A DNA stretch of 64,000 bases from Thermoanaerobacterium sp. RBIITD (GTDB lineage Bacteria; Bacillota; Thermoanaerobacteria; Thermoanaerobacterales; Thermoanaerobacteraceae), in assembly GCF_900205865.1 (NCBI RefSeq), contig NZ_LT906662.1, forward strand, positions 3,051,411 to 3,115,410. Reading direction: 5' to 3'. The translations under genes and the position numbers were made by a program. The notes under the pieces were generated by a model. The model worked only from the letters and a program-made list of their open reading frames with translations, did no database searches and was not told the DNA's origin. Below are positions 46,159 through 55,170 of this stretch, in pieces (positions within the stretch are counted from its first letter, which is position 1; each line of letters opens with the position of its first letter).

Positions 46159-48147
46159 ATGAACAAAATCGATGAATTAACCATTAATACTATACGAATA
46201 CTGTCTATCGAGCAAGTACAAAAGGCAAATTCAGGACATCCAGGAATGCCTATGGGGTCTGCACCAATGGCGTATACGTTATGGTCAAAGTATTTAAAGC
46301 ATAGTCCCAAAAATCCGAAATGGGCTGGCAGAGATAGATTTATATTATCTGCTGGACACGGCTCGGCACTTTTATATTCTTTATTGCATCTATTTGGCTA
46401 TGGGTTGACAATAGATGATCTTAAAAACTTTAGGCAATGGCAAAGTAAGACACCTGGCCATCCAGAATATGGTCACACGGCTGGTGTTGAAATAACGACG
46501 GGACCACTTGGGCAAGGCATTTCTAATGCCGTTGGAATGGCAATTGCTGAGACATATATGGCAAGTAAATTTAACCGTCCAGGTTACAACATAGTTGATA
46601 ATTACACATATGTAATTGCTGGTGATGGTTGCCTTATGGAGGGCATCTCATCTGAGGCATGTTCCCTTGCGGGGACATTGAAACTCGGTAAACTTATAGC
46701 ACTTTATGATTCAAATAATATTTCAATTGAGGGTGGTATAGATATCGCATTTACGGAAGATGTAGGTTTGCGCTTCGAAGCATATGGTTGGCAGGTATTA
46801 AAAGTTGAAGACGGAAATGATATCGATGAAATAAGTAAAGCTATTGAAAAGGCTAAGTCAGAAAAAGAAAAGCCGTCTTTAATTATTGTAAAAACTGTGA
46901 TTGGCTATGGTTGCCCTGAAAGGCAGGGTAAAGCATCGGCACATGGAGAACCACTCGGTGAAGATAATATAAAAGAGACAAAGAAGTTTTTAGGTTGGGA
47001 TTACGAAGAAGAGTTTTATGTACCTGATGAGGTACGCAAAAATATGGAAGAGATAAAAAGCAAATTAGCAAATGAAGAAGAAAAATGGAATGAGCTGTTT
47101 GAAAATTACAGAAAAGAATATCCCGATTTGGCGGAAGAATGGGATAAATGGCATAGTTCAAAATTACCTGTTGATTTATTAAATGATGAGGGATTGTGGA
47201 ATTTCAAGCTGAAGACTGCTACACGCTCTTCATCGGGAGAAATCTTGAATTATCTTGTTAAAATGATTCCAAATTTAATTGGTGGTTCAGCAGATCTTGC
47301 ACCATCAACAAAAACATATACAAAAGGAAGAGGAGACTATAGCAGCGAAAATAGAGGCGGATCGAACTTTCATTTTGGCGTTAGAGAACATGCAATGGGT
47401 GCAATCGCAAATGGCATAGCAGCATATGGCGGTTTAATACCATATGTTTCAACATTTCTTGTTTTCAGTGATTATATGAAAGGTGCTATAAGATTATCTG
47501 CATTGATGAAACTACCTGTTATATATGTCTTTACACATGATAGCATTGGTGTTGGTGAAGATGGACCGACACATGAACCGATAGAGCATTTAACAATGCT
47601 TAGAAGCATCCCTAATATGACAGTTATAAGGCCTGCAGATTCAAAAGAAGTTGCAGCGGCTTGGTGTTATGCATTAAATAAAAAGGATGGACCTACTGCA
47701 TTAATATTAACGAGGCAGAACCTGCCAGTTTATGAAGAGTCGTCAAAGGACGCATTGAGGGGCGGTTATATATTATGTGATGCTGATAATGGCAATCCAG
47801 ACATAATTCTGATGGCCAGTGGGTCTGAAGTCCGTTTGGTTTATGAAGCATATAAACAATTAAAAGATAAGGGCATTAATGCAAGAGTTGTAAGCATGCC
47901 AGCTATGGAGATATTTGATAAGCAGTCAGAGGAATACAAAAAGTCTGTATTACCAGATGATGTAAGAGCAAGAATTGCCGTAGAAGCGGCAAGTCCATTA
48001 AGCTGGTATAAATATACAGGTATTGATGGAAAAATTATTGGAATCGACCATTTTGGCGCATCGGCACCGGGTGACATACTATTTAAAGAATTTGGATTTA
48101 CAGTAGAGAATGTAGTTGAAAAAGCTTTGGAATTACTTAAAAAATAA
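46159..48147 (+). CDS. tkt: Transketolase
   Basis: A 662-residue thiamine-diphosphate enzyme of the pentose phosphate pathway that moves two-carbon units between sugar phosphates. Order: TPP/PP domain ([17 protein letters not shown] near 27; [16 protein letters not shown], the GDG...N TPP motif, near 155), Pyr domain ([32 protein letters not shown] with catalytic Glu near 415) and a C-terminal domain. The length is normal for the full-length type, not the split archaeal type. AAAGGAGAGTAGAGT precedes the ATG. Monocistronic, with its own terminator. Confidence 0.98.
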   Translation: MNKIDELTINTIRILSIEQVQKANSGHPGMPMGSAPMAYTLWSKYLKHSPKNPKWAGRDRFILSAGHGSALLYSLLHLFGYGLTIDDLKNFRQWQSKTPGHPEYGHTAGVEITTGPLGQGISNAVGMAIAETYMASKFNRPGYNIVDNYTYVIAGDGCLMEGISSEACSLAGTLKLGKLIALYDSNNISIEGGIDIAFTEDVGLRFEAYGWQVLKVEDGNDIDEISKAIEKAKSEKEKPSLIIVKTVIGYGCPERQGKASAHGEPLGEDNIKETKKFLGWDYEEEFYVPDEVRKNMEEIKSKLANEEEKWNELFENYRKEYPDLAEEWDKWHSSKLPVDLLNDEGLWNFKLKTATRSSSGEILNYLVKMIPNLIGGSADLAPSTKTYTKGRGDYSSENRGGSNFHFGVREHAMGAIANGIAAYGGLIPYVSTFLVFSDYMKGAIRLSALMKLPVIYVFTHDSIGVGEDGPTHEPIEHLTMLRSIPNMTVIRPADSKEVAAAWCYALNKKDGPTALILTRQNLPVYEESSKDALRGGYILCDADNGNPDIILMASGSEVRLVYEAYKQLKDKGINARVVSMPAMEIFDKQSEEYKKSVLPDDVRARIAVEAASPLSWYKYTGIDGKIIGIDHFGASAPGDILFKEFGFTVENVVEKALELLKK

Positions 48148-48151
48148 TTTT

Positions 48152-48176
48152 GAGTGCCATTATGGCACTCTTTTTA
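48152..48176 (+). terminator. Rho-independent terminator after tkt
   Basis: Perfect 8-bp stem GAGTGCCA/TGGCACTC with a 3-base loop, then TTTTT. Confidence 0.9.
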
Positions 48177-48265
48177 GCAGGAAAATTAATTTTTATGTCG
48201 AATATGATATTAAATAAATCTTTGCGAGAATAAAATTATCATATAATGAGAGGAATGAGTTACAA

Positions 48266-49168
48266 GTGAGTGTAAACATCAAAAAAATAACATACTCTGG
48301 ATGGAATAATTGCATAGAAGTGTCAAATGGTATAGTTGATATTGTTGCAACAACAGAAATTGGACCAAGAATCATTAGATTCGGTTTTATAGGTGATGTC
48401 AATGAATTTAGCGTGAATAGCGAAGATGCAGGTAAAAAGGGCGAAAACATATGGAGAAATTATGGTGGACATAGGTTATGGCATAGTCCTGAAGCGATGC
48501 CAAGGACGTATTCTCTTGACAATTTTCCGATTGATTATAAGGAGTTAGAAAATGGTATAAAACTAATTCAAAAATCTGATTCGTGGGTCAATATGCAAAA
48601 AGAAATAGAAATCACTTTAGATCCTGATAAGCCGAAGGTTAAAGTTTTACATAAGATTACAAATAAGGGAGCATGGCCTGTTGAACTATCGCCATGGTCA
48701 ATATCTGTTATGGCTACAGGTGGTTTACAAGTTGTCCAACAGCCTGATAAAGATACTGGATTGTTGCCAAATAGAGCTTTAGTATTATGGCCATATTCAA
48801 AAATGAATGATCACAGAATTCATTGGGGTGAAAAATATATAATTTTTGAACAAGATGTTAATACTAAAGAGCCATTTAAGTTTGGTATACAAAATGAAAA
48901 TGGTTGGGCAGCATATTTTAATCATAATCATCTGTTTGTAAAGCATTTTAAACATGATGAGAATGCAACATACCCTGATTATAATGCGTCGTATGAGACA
49001 TATACAACAGATTGGATGATGGAAATGGAATCTCTAGGACCAATGGTTAAGTTAGAACCTGAAGCATCTACTAGTCATGTTGAAGAGTGGGAGTTGTTTG
49101 ATAATGTCAAAAGACCTTCTATTGATGAAAAGGAAATAGACGAATTAATAAAGTTTTATATAAAATAA
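48266..49168 (+). CDS. DUF4380 protein
   Basis: A 300-residue protein starting with GTG 48266 (SVNIKKITYSGWNNCIEVSNG). The pattern IVATTEIGPRIIRFGF, GGHRLWHSPEAMPRTYSLD and WPYSKMNDHRIHWG matches DUF4380. The beta-rich galactose-mutarotase-like (supersandwich) fold seen in related families suggests carbohydrate binding or epimerisation, but this is inference. There is no signal peptide. It follows tkt but has its own terminator and probably its own promoter. Confidence 0.85.
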   Translation: MSVNIKKITYSGWNNCIEVSNGIVDIVATTEIGPRIIRFGFIGDVNEFSVNSEDAGKKGENIWRNYGGHRLWHSPEAMPRTYSLDNFPIDYKELENGIKLIQKSDSWVNMQKEIEITLDPDKPKVKVLHKITNKGAWPVELSPWSISVMATGGLQVVQQPDKDTGLLPNRALVLWPYSKMNDHRIHWGEKYIIFEQDVNTKEPFKFGIQNENGWAAYFNHNHLFVKHFKHDENATYPDYNASYETYTTDWMMEMESLGPMVKLEPEASTSHVEEWELFDNVKRPSIDEKEIDELIKFYIK

Positions 49169-49169
49169 A

Positions 49170-49214
49170 AATAATATAAAGACCGGTTTAATCCGGCCTT
49201 TATATTATTTTTAA
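49170..49214 (+). terminator. Terminator after the DUF4380 gene
   Basis: AATAATATAAAGACCGG (49170-49186) pairs with CCGGCCTTTATATTATT (49193-49209), one A-C mismatch, then TTTT. Confidence 0.85.
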
Positions 49215-49224
49215 TTGTTTTGAA

Positions 49225-49261
49225 GTATCATATTGTTTAATAACGTCTAAACATATGATAC
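49225..49261. promoter_or_regulatory. Large dyad upstream of the sigma factor gene
   Basis: GTATCATATTGTTTA (49225-49239) is complementary to TAAACATATGATAC (49248-49261) apart from one extra base, with an 8-base centre ATAACGTC. It is not followed by a T tract and lies 24 bases before the TTG start. It could be an operator or an mRNA hairpin affecting translation. Confidence 0.55.
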
Positions 49262-49284
49262 GATTATAAGGTAGGTGCATTGTA

Positions 49285-49818
49285 TTGACTGACGAAGAAA
49301 TTATAAAAAGTGTTATAAATGGTAATACAAATGCATTTGCAGAAATAATAGAAAGGTACAAGGATAGAGTGTTCAGCATGGTCTATAAATTTACAAATGA
49401 TGAAGGTGTAGCAGAAGATATATCGCAAGAGATATTTTTAAAAGCTTTTAAAAATATCAGTAAATTTCGTGGTGAATCAAAATTTACAACTTGGCTTTAT
49501 AGACTAAGTAAAAATTATTGTATTGATTGGGCAAGAAAGCAAAGGAATAATATAAATTTTGTAGAACTTGAGGACATTCCATCAGAAGACAATATACTTG
49601 ATTCTATTATTAGCAATAATAATTATAAATGTTTGAAAAACGAAATAAATGATTTGCCAGAAAAATATAAGACACCGCTCTATCTATATCATATAAAGGG
49701 ATATTCATATCAAGAGATAGCAAATACTTTAAATATACCAAAAAGGACAGTTGAAACCCGCATATATCGAGCAAAAAAAATTTTAAAAGAAAAATTAGCA
49801 ATGAGGGGGCTTATATGA
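49285..49818 (+). CDS. ECF-type RNA polymerase sigma factor
   Basis: A 177-residue sigma-70 family protein with only regions 2 and 4. Region 2: AEDISQEIFLKAFKNISKFRG and FTTWLYRLSKNYCIDWARK. Region 4: LPEKYKTPLYLYHIKGYSYQEIA with the helix-turn-helix continuing to VETRIYRAKKILKEKL. The layout matches SigW-like ECF factors. It starts with TTG at 49285 (GGTAGGTG upstream). The next gene overlaps by 4 bases and encodes a small one-helix membrane protein in the position of an anti-sigma factor. The signal and regulon are unknown. Confidence 0.92.
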   Translation: MTDEEIIKSVINGNTNAFAEIIERYKDRVFSMVYKFTNDEGVAEDISQEIFLKAFKNISKFRGESKFTTWLYRLSKNYCIDWARKQRNNINFVELEDIPSEDNILDSIISNNNYKCLKNEINDLPEKYKTPLYLYHIKGYSYQEIANTLNIPKRTVETRIYRAKKILKEKLAMRGLI

Positions 49819-50117
49819 TGGATATTTTTGAAGAAGAATTTATCAACCCTTCAAAAAAAGCACCGGATGGTTTTACAAGTAATGTTATGAGAAAGATAAA
49901 AAAAGATTTAAGCAGAAGAATAAATATAAATATGGGTGTAAGCTTAGTCGTCTCTGGTATATTGCTTTTTTTCTCTTTATATACGGGGTATGACTTTATA
50001 TACCATGCGAAAAATATAGTTTATAATACAGCAGGGATAATCGTTAAACTAGAAGACTCCAGCAATAATTCCTTCGAATTTATTGACAAATATCTATATA
50101 GGGGGTATCAAAAATGA
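49815..50117 (+). CDS. Small single-pass membrane protein, candidate anti-sigma factor
   Basis: A 100-residue protein. The cytoplasmic N-terminus (FEEEFINPSKKAPDGFTSNVMRKI, shown in part) is followed by one membrane helix (INMGVSLVVSGILLFFSLYTG, about 37-57) and a short outside part. APDGFTSNVMRKI resembles the start of many uncharacterised anti-sigma proteins paired with ECF factors. The zinc motif HxxxCxxC of ZAS domains is absent. Overlap with the sigma gene by 4 bases and with the next by 4 argues for a functional trio. The assignment rests on context. Confidence 0.6.
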   Translation: MMDIFEEEFINPSKKAPDGFTSNVMRKIKKDLSRRININMGVSLVVSGILLFFSLYTGYDFIYHAKNIVYNTAGIIVKLEDSSNNSFEFIDKYLYRGYQK

Positions 50118-50728
50118 AGTGTTTTTACCATAATGATAAAGAAGCAGAAACATATTGCAGTATCTGTGGGAAACCAATATGCAATGAATGTAAATACAAT
50201 ATCGATAATACTATATTATGTAAATCTTGCAGCCAAAAGGCTTTGAGGTTTTTAGCCTTTTCTAAAAATGAAAAAATAAAAAGCAAAGGGCTTGTATTTT
50301 TGTTTTCGTTGATGCCCGGTGCAGGGCATATGTATATAGGGATGATGAATAGGGGCACTCAGCTAATGGCGGCATTTTTTTTAGTTTTGGCTTTACCTGA
50401 TATATTAGCAAATAATTTTATATTTCAAGCGCTTGCAATAATAATTTATGTATTCAATATATTTGATGCCCAAAATCAAGTGATGCTTTATAATTCAGGA
50501 GATGGTAAAGACATAGGATTTGTTGATAAAAATTTTATAGTACGGAATTCCCTTATATTGGGAATTGTATTAATTGGTATAGGCCTTTGGGGAATATTTA
50601 CACAGATATTTAGATTTAGTTTCTATGTAACACTTAACAAATTTTTGGTACCTATTAGTTTTATAGCACTCGGCATATACCTTTTAAAAGGTGTATTTTC
50701 TAAAAAAGATTTAAAAAATGGTGTATAA
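50114..50728 (+). CDS. B-box zinc finger / TM2-like membrane protein
   Basis: A 204-residue protein. Residues 1-40 are a B-box-type zinc finger with cysteines and histidine in order (CFYH, CSIC, CNEC, CKSC). This is followed by four hydrophobic segments (about 58-80, 88-118, 140-165, 172-195), the first containing the TM2-like LFSLMPGAGHMYIGMMNRG. Proteins with this architecture are common in Clostridia next to ECF sigma factors but have no known function. Overlap with the preceding gene suggests translational coupling. A terminator follows. Confidence 0.8.
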   Translation: MKCFYHNDKEAETYCSICGKPICNECKYNIDNTILCKSCSQKALRFLAFSKNEKIKSKGLVFLFSLMPGAGHMYIGMMNRGTQLMAAFFLVLALPDILANNFIFQALAIIIYVFNIFDAQNQVMLYNSGDGKDIGFVDKNFIVRNSLILGIVLIGIGLWGIFTQIFRFSFYVTLNKFLVPISFIALGIYLLKGVFSKKDLKNGV

Positions 50729-50742
50729 TGCGCCATTTTTTG
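50713..50742 (+). terminator. Terminator after the B-box/TM2 gene
   Basis: AAATGGTG / CGCCATTT around TATAATG, one wobble, then TTTTT. The stem begins inside the last codons. Confidence 0.7.
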
Positions 50743-50782
50743 TTATAATCATAATAGTTGACTTTATGGGAGGTTAAAAAAC

Positions 50783-51220
50783 TTGGAAGCTTTTATTGTT
50801 TTGATTGTCATAGTAATTGATCAAATATCAAAGTTGTTTATTGTCAAATATTTAAAACCTATTGGCACAATTCCGATTATAAGAAATTTTTTTCATTTAA
50901 CATATGTTGAAAACAAAGGTGCAGCTTTTGGAATGCTACAAAATAAGACTTTCTTCTTTATTATAATAACAATAATTGTAGGAACAATATTAGTATACTC
51001 AATAGTAAAAATACCGGGAAGTACATTATATAAAATCACTTTATCGATAATACTTGGTGGTGCTATAGGTAATCTTATTGATAGGGTAAGACTCGGTTAT
51101 GTAATTGACTTCATTGATTTTAAATTTTTCCCCGCGGTATTTAATTTAGCTGATTCAATGATAGTCGTTGGTGCATTTATTTTATGTTATTTATTGATTT
51201 TTAAAGAAAATAGAAAATAA
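50783..51220 (+). CDS. lspA: Lipoprotein signal peptidase (signal peptidase II)
   Basis: A 145-residue, four-helix membrane aspartyl protease that cleaves the signal peptide from prolipoproteins. The catalytic pair is visible: Asp109 (LGYVIDFID) and Asp124 (FNLADSMIVVG). ENKGAAFGM and GGAIGNLIDRV are the other family boxes. It starts with TTG 50783 after GGGAGG. The next gene, an RluD-type pseudouridine synthase, is the standard lspA partner and probably shares the transcript. Confidence 0.97.
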   Translation: MEAFIVLIVIVIDQISKLFIVKYLKPIGTIPIIRNFFHLTYVENKGAAFGMLQNKTFFFIIITIIVGTILVYSIVKIPGSTLYKITLSIILGGAIGNLIDRVRLGYVIDFIDFKFFPAVFNLADSMIVVGAFILCYLLIFKENRK

Positions 51221-51262
51221 TTGCATTTAATAGCAGTGACAGCGAAAGGATTGAAGGATAAT

Positions 51263-52180
51263 ATGAACATTATTGACAAAATAAGTTTAATTGCAGAAAA
51301 GGATGATTTAAATAAAAGAATAGATGTTTTCCTCGCATCTGAATTAGACTATACAAGGTCCTATTTGAAAAAGCTCATTTTAGAAGGACTTGTAATTGTT
51401 AATGGATCTATAATAAAACCAAACTATAAATTAAAAGAAAATGATGTAGTTAATGTAACTATACCTGAAGCAGAAAAAATTGATATCATACCAGAAAATA
51501 TTCCACTTGACATCATTTATGAGGATAACGATATTATTGTTGTAAATAAGCCAAAGGGTATGGTCGTACATCCTGCACCAGGCAATTACAGTGGAACACT
51601 TGTCAATGCGCTTTTATATCATTGCAAAAACTTATCTGGCATTAATGGTGAATTAAGGCCTGGTATTGTTCATAGACTTGATAAAGACACGTCAGGGGTA
51701 ATGGTCGTAGCTAAGAATGATAAAGCACATATAAATTTATCAAATCAAATAAAAGAAAGGACAATTTTAAAAAAATATATTGCAATTGTTGAAGGTGTGA
51801 TAAAAGATGATGAAGGAAAGATAGAAGCACCTATAGGAAGACACCCGATTGATAGAAAAAAGATGGCTATAACAAATGATGGCAGATATGCACTTACACT
51901 ATATAAAGTTTTAGAAAGATATAAGAATAACTCCTTTATAGAAGCTACAATAAAAACAGGTAGAACACACCAGATACGTGTTCATATGGCATATATAGGT
52001 CATCCGATAGTTGGTGATGAAGTATATGGTTTCAAAAAGCAAAAATTTAATCTTTTAGGTCAAGCACTTCATTCAAGACTCTTAGGGCTAATACACCCGG
52101 CAAAAAATATTTATATGGAATTTGAAGCACCTATACCTTATTACTTTGAAAAGCTAATAAATATTTTAAAAAATAAGTAA
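51263..52180 (+). CDS. RluD-family pseudouridine synthase
   Basis: A 305-residue enzyme converting uridines to pseudouridine, probably in 23S rRNA. The start is ATG 51263 (MNIIDKISLIAEKDD) after GAAGGA; the frame is open back to a TTG that joins the lspA stop. N-terminal S4 domain (about 12-75; RIDVFLASELDYTRSYLKKLI), then the catalytic domain with HRLDKDTSGVMVVA (catalytic Asp near 140) and GRTHQIRVHMAYIGHPIVGD. The order S4-synthase and the lspA neighbour match RluD/YlyB. Confidence 0.95.
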   Translation: MNIIDKISLIAEKDDLNKRIDVFLASELDYTRSYLKKLILEGLVIVNGSIIKPNYKLKENDVVNVTIPEAEKIDIIPENIPLDIIYEDNDIIVVNKPKGMVVHPAPGNYSGTLVNALLYHCKNLSGINGELRPGIVHRLDKDTSGVMVVAKNDKAHINLSNQIKERTILKKYIAIVEGVIKDDEGKIEAPIGRHPIDRKKMAITNDGRYALTLYKVLERYKNNSFIEATIKTGRTHQIRVHMAYIGHPIVGDEVYGFKKQKFNLLGQALHSRLLGLIHPAKNIYMEFEAPIPYYFEKLINILKNK

Positions 52181-52203
52181 ATACTTTTTTACTTATTTTT
52201 TTA
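52171..52203 (+). terminator. Terminator after the pseudouridine synthase gene
   Basis: AAATAAGTAA (52171-52180) / TTACTTATTT (52189-52198), then T run. Confidence 0.8.
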
Positions 52204-52287
52204 ATTTTAGCAAAATAATTATTGTTATTCGATGTAACATCTGTTACAATTAAGTGGAATAGATTATTAAAATGTGAGGTGAATAAT

Positions 52288-54780
52288 ATGGGAACGCTCA
52301 AAGACGCCTATTCTATGAACTGCGAAGAAGTTTTAAAAAGCCTCGATACAGATATCAAAGGACTTTCAAATGAGGAAGCTTATAAGAGATTGAAAGAATC
52401 TGGCCTAAATAAGATTACTAAAACAAGAAATTTAAGTTTTTGGGATGTATTTTTTGAAGAAGTAAGAGAACCAATGATATTATTGCTTCTGTTAGTTGGT
52501 GTAATATATAGCCTTTGGGGCAATATTGGAGATGCAATTACTATATTTTCAATCATAATTTTACTTGTACTTGTTGAAGTATTTACGGAATATAGAGCAA
52601 AGAAAAATATTGAAGCATTAAATAAAATATCGTCACCAACAACTGTTGTTATAAGAGATAATATGCCTGTTGAAATCAATACAGAAGAAATTGTACCAGG
52701 TGATATAATGGTTTTAAGAAAAGGAGAAAAAGTTGCAGCGGATGGCCGTATTCTTGAATCATCAGGTTTGGAAGTCGATGAAGCACCGCTTACAGGTGAA
52801 TCTATGCCGGTTTATAAAGAAAATAAGGTTTTATCTGAAAATATACCATTGCATAATAGGTCAAACATGGTTTTTTCTGGGACGACTGTTTTAAGAGGAA
52901 AGGGACTTGCTGTTGCAGTATCAACTGGGATGGATACTGAAATAGGTAGAATAAAGGGACTTACAATTGCAGAAAAACAACCAAAAACACCTCTACAAAG
53001 GGCTATGAAAGAATTATCAATAACTTTTGCCTGGGTAGCTATTATACTAAGCATCATCATACCATTTATAGGCTATTTAAGGGGAATGCCATTTCATAAT
53101 ATGTTCCTAACAGGATTAGCAATGGCATTTGCAGTAATTCCAGAAGAATTGCCAATAATAGTTACAATGGTTCTTGGGATTGGTATATATACTTTATCAA
53201 AAAGCAATATACTAGCAAGAAAGCTAAAGGCCGTTGAAACACTCGGAAATGTGACAGTAATTGCAACAGATAAGACAGGTACTTTGACGAAAAATATTAT
53301 GAAGGTCAGTGAAATTTATAAAGCAAGTGATGATCTATTTGACTTAGCTGCATCATCAACAGATATCATTGAAAGCGGTGTAAAGCCAATAGGTGATCCT
53401 ATTGATATAGCATTATTGAGTTATATTACTAAAAATGGGGCAGGATATAATAAATATCAAATTATTAAAGATTATGGTTTTGATGATTTCAAAAAAGTTT
53501 ATACATATATACTTTCACATAATGGTAATACTGTAAAAGTCATTAAAGGCGCGCCGGAATACATTCTAAAAATTTCAAATTTAGAAAACAGAGATGAAAT
53601 TGAATATAGGTTCAATAATTATGTAAAAGAAGGTTTAAGAGTCATAGCATTTGCAAAAAGTGAAAATATTGATAATAATGATAAATATACTTTTTTAGGA
53701 ATGGTTGCATTTATCGATCCTGTTAGAGATGGAGTTGATAATGCCGTAAGAGAGTGCATTGATGCCGGTGTAAAGATAAAGATGCTAACCGGCGATAACT
53801 TAAATACAGCTATCAGTGTAGCAAATAGAGTATCAATAGACAGCCAAAATTCTATTTCTGGAGAAAATATAGATGCAAGCGGAGATCTAAAAGCCTTAGT
53901 ATCAAAAAATACGATATTTGCAAGGATTACACCAGAACAAAAGCTAAATATTGTAAAAGCGCTTCAGTCATGTGGTGAAATAGTTGCTGTAACAGGTGAT
54001 GGTATTAACGATGCGCCGGCTTTAACTGCTGCTGATATAGGAATATCAATGGGTCAAAATGGTACGGATGTCGCAAAAGAAGCATCTGATTTGGTAATCA
54101 CAGATGATAGTTTTCCCGCAATTGTTGAAGGCATAAAAGTTGGCAGAAGATTATATGATAATCTAACAAAAGGTGTTAGATATTATCTATCATGTAAATT
54201 AGCACTCGTATCTTCGTTTATCCTTCCTTTAATTCTTGGGCTTAATTTTCCTTTTACGCCGATACAGATTATTTTACTCGAGCTGTTTATGGATTTAGCG
54301 GCTTCAGCATCCTTCACATCTGAACCTATGGAAATAGATGTTATGAAAATAAAGCCTAAGAAAAAAGATGAAAAATTTTTGGATAAAGCAATGGTAACAG
54401 GCATTATTCAAGGAGCAATTGGGTTATTTCTTGCTGTAATGACTGTATACTTATTTAGCTTTTATACTACAGAAAACGTCATGTATTCTCAGACAATGGC
54501 ATTTGGCACATGGCTAATAGGGCATGTAATATTAGCAATTATTATGAGGACAAAGAGGGTACCATTATATAGAGTTGGACTATTTTCAAATATTGCGATA
54601 GATATATGGGCAATATTAGTTGTAGTATTTTTTATAATAGTTATAAATGTTCCGATTATTAGGACTGTATTAGGACTTACTGTGCTTACTGGAAAAGACC
54701 TTGTGCTTATTATAATTTCAAGCATCGCATTTACAATATGGATTGATGCCACTAAATTTTTCAGAAAAACTTTATATTAA
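52288..54780 (+). CDS. Cation-transporting P-type ATPase (calcium-type)
   Basis: An 830-residue membrane ATPase. The start is ATG 52288 (MGTLKDAYSMNCEEVLKSLD) after GAGGTG. Order: N-terminal cation-ATPase domain, helices 1-2 (about 60-105), A domain with DEAPLTGES (the TGES phosphatase loop), helix 4 with AVIPEELP, P domain DKTGTLT with phosphorylated Asp328, KGAPE in the N domain, TGDGINDAPAL near 570, and six C-terminal helices. This fits P2-type (SERCA/PMA-like) pumps, most likely Ca2+ efflux. PEELP instead of PEGLP in helix 4 is a common bacterial variant, so the ion is not certain. Monocistronic; no metal regulator adjoins. Confidence 0.92.
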   Translation: MGTLKDAYSMNCEEVLKSLDTDIKGLSNEEAYKRLKESGLNKITKTRNLSFWDVFFEEVREPMILLLLLVGVIYSLWGNIGDAITIFSIIILLVLVEVFTEYRAKKNIEALNKISSPTTVVIRDNMPVEINTEEIVPGDIMVLRKGEKVAADGRILESSGLEVDEAPLTGESMPVYKENKVLSENIPLHNRSNMVFSGTTVLRGKGLAVAVSTGMDTEIGRIKGLTIAEKQPKTPLQRAMKELSITFAWVAIILSIIIPFIGYLRGMPFHNMFLTGLAMAFAVIPEELPIIVTMVLGIGIYTLSKSNILARKLKAVETLGNVTVIATDKTGTLTKNIMKVSEIYKASDDLFDLAASSTDIIESGVKPIGDPIDIALLSYITKNGAGYNKYQIIKDYGFDDFKKVYTYILSHNGNTVKVIKGAPEYILKISNLENRDEIEYRFNNYVKEGLRVIAFAKSENIDNNDKYTFLGMVAFIDPVRDGVDNAVRECIDAGVKIKMLTGDNLNTAISVANRVSIDSQNSISGENIDASGDLKALVSKNTIFARITPEQKLNIVKALQSCGEIVAVTGDGINDAPALTAADIGISMGQNGTDVAKEASDLVITDDSFPAIVEGIKVGRRLYDNLTKGVRYYLSCKLALVSSFILPLILGLNFPFTPIQIILLELFMDLAASASFTSEPMEIDVMKIKPKKKDEKFLDKAMVTGIIQGAIGLFLAVMTVYLFSFYTTENVMYSQTMAFGTWLIGHVILAIIMRTKRVPLYRVGLFSNIAIDIWAILVVVFFIIVINVPIIRTVLGLTVLTGKDLVLIIISSIAFTIWIDATKFFRKTLY

Positions 54781-54804
54781 TTAATAAGAAGAGCAGATAA
54801 TATA

Positions 54805-54833
54805 TTGACACATCAATATATTAAAGTTATAAT
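54805..54833 (+). promoter_or_regulatory. Consensus promoter of hisS-aspS
   Basis: TTGACA (54805-54810), 17-base spacer, TATAAT (54828-54833). Confidence 0.85.
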
Positions 54834-54844
54834 ATCAAATAAAC

Positions 54845-55090
54845 AGTCTATATATTAAGATGCGATGAGTAGGAGAGTAGTAAAAGCACATATAAAGGGA
54901 GAAGGTACCGTGACTGAGAGTATCTTTATATCAATGCTTTTATGAAAGACACCTATTAGCATATTGGCCGATATGTAGGTCATATACGTAAACCTGCGTT
55001 AAAGGAATGAGTTTAATCAGGGTGGCACCACGGGAAAAATCTCTCGTCCCTGCAATTTGATTGCAGAGTTGAGAGGTTTTATTTTTTACT
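54845..55090 (+). promoter_or_regulatory. T-box leader of hisS-aspS, probably responding to tRNA-Asp
   Basis: Stem I contains AGTAGGAGAGTAG and GGGAGAAGGTACCGTGACTGAGAG, here noted in part. The specifier is probably GAC (Asp) at 54948-54950 (GAAAGACACC). The T-box AGGGTGGCACCACGGG lies at about 55019-55034 and the terminator AATCTCTC/GAGAGGTT at 55038-55078, with an inner CTGCAA/TTGCAG, followed by a T-rich run. TGGC pairs with a GCCA tRNA end, which fits tRNA-Asp (G73), not bacterial tRNA-His (C73). Confidence 0.85.
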
Positions 55091-55170
55091 AGTTTAAGTA
55101 AAAATATTTTTGCTTTGGGTGCTATATAAGTTTATTGATTTTGCAAAGAAGTTTAAGAGGAGTTGGTTTA

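Noticed and set aside
54845-55090. Reading the hisS leader as a His-responsive T-box
   Set aside because: CAC does occur overlapping the specifier region (GACACC), but TGGC in the T-box cannot pair with the C73 end of bacterial tRNA-His. Asp fits better.
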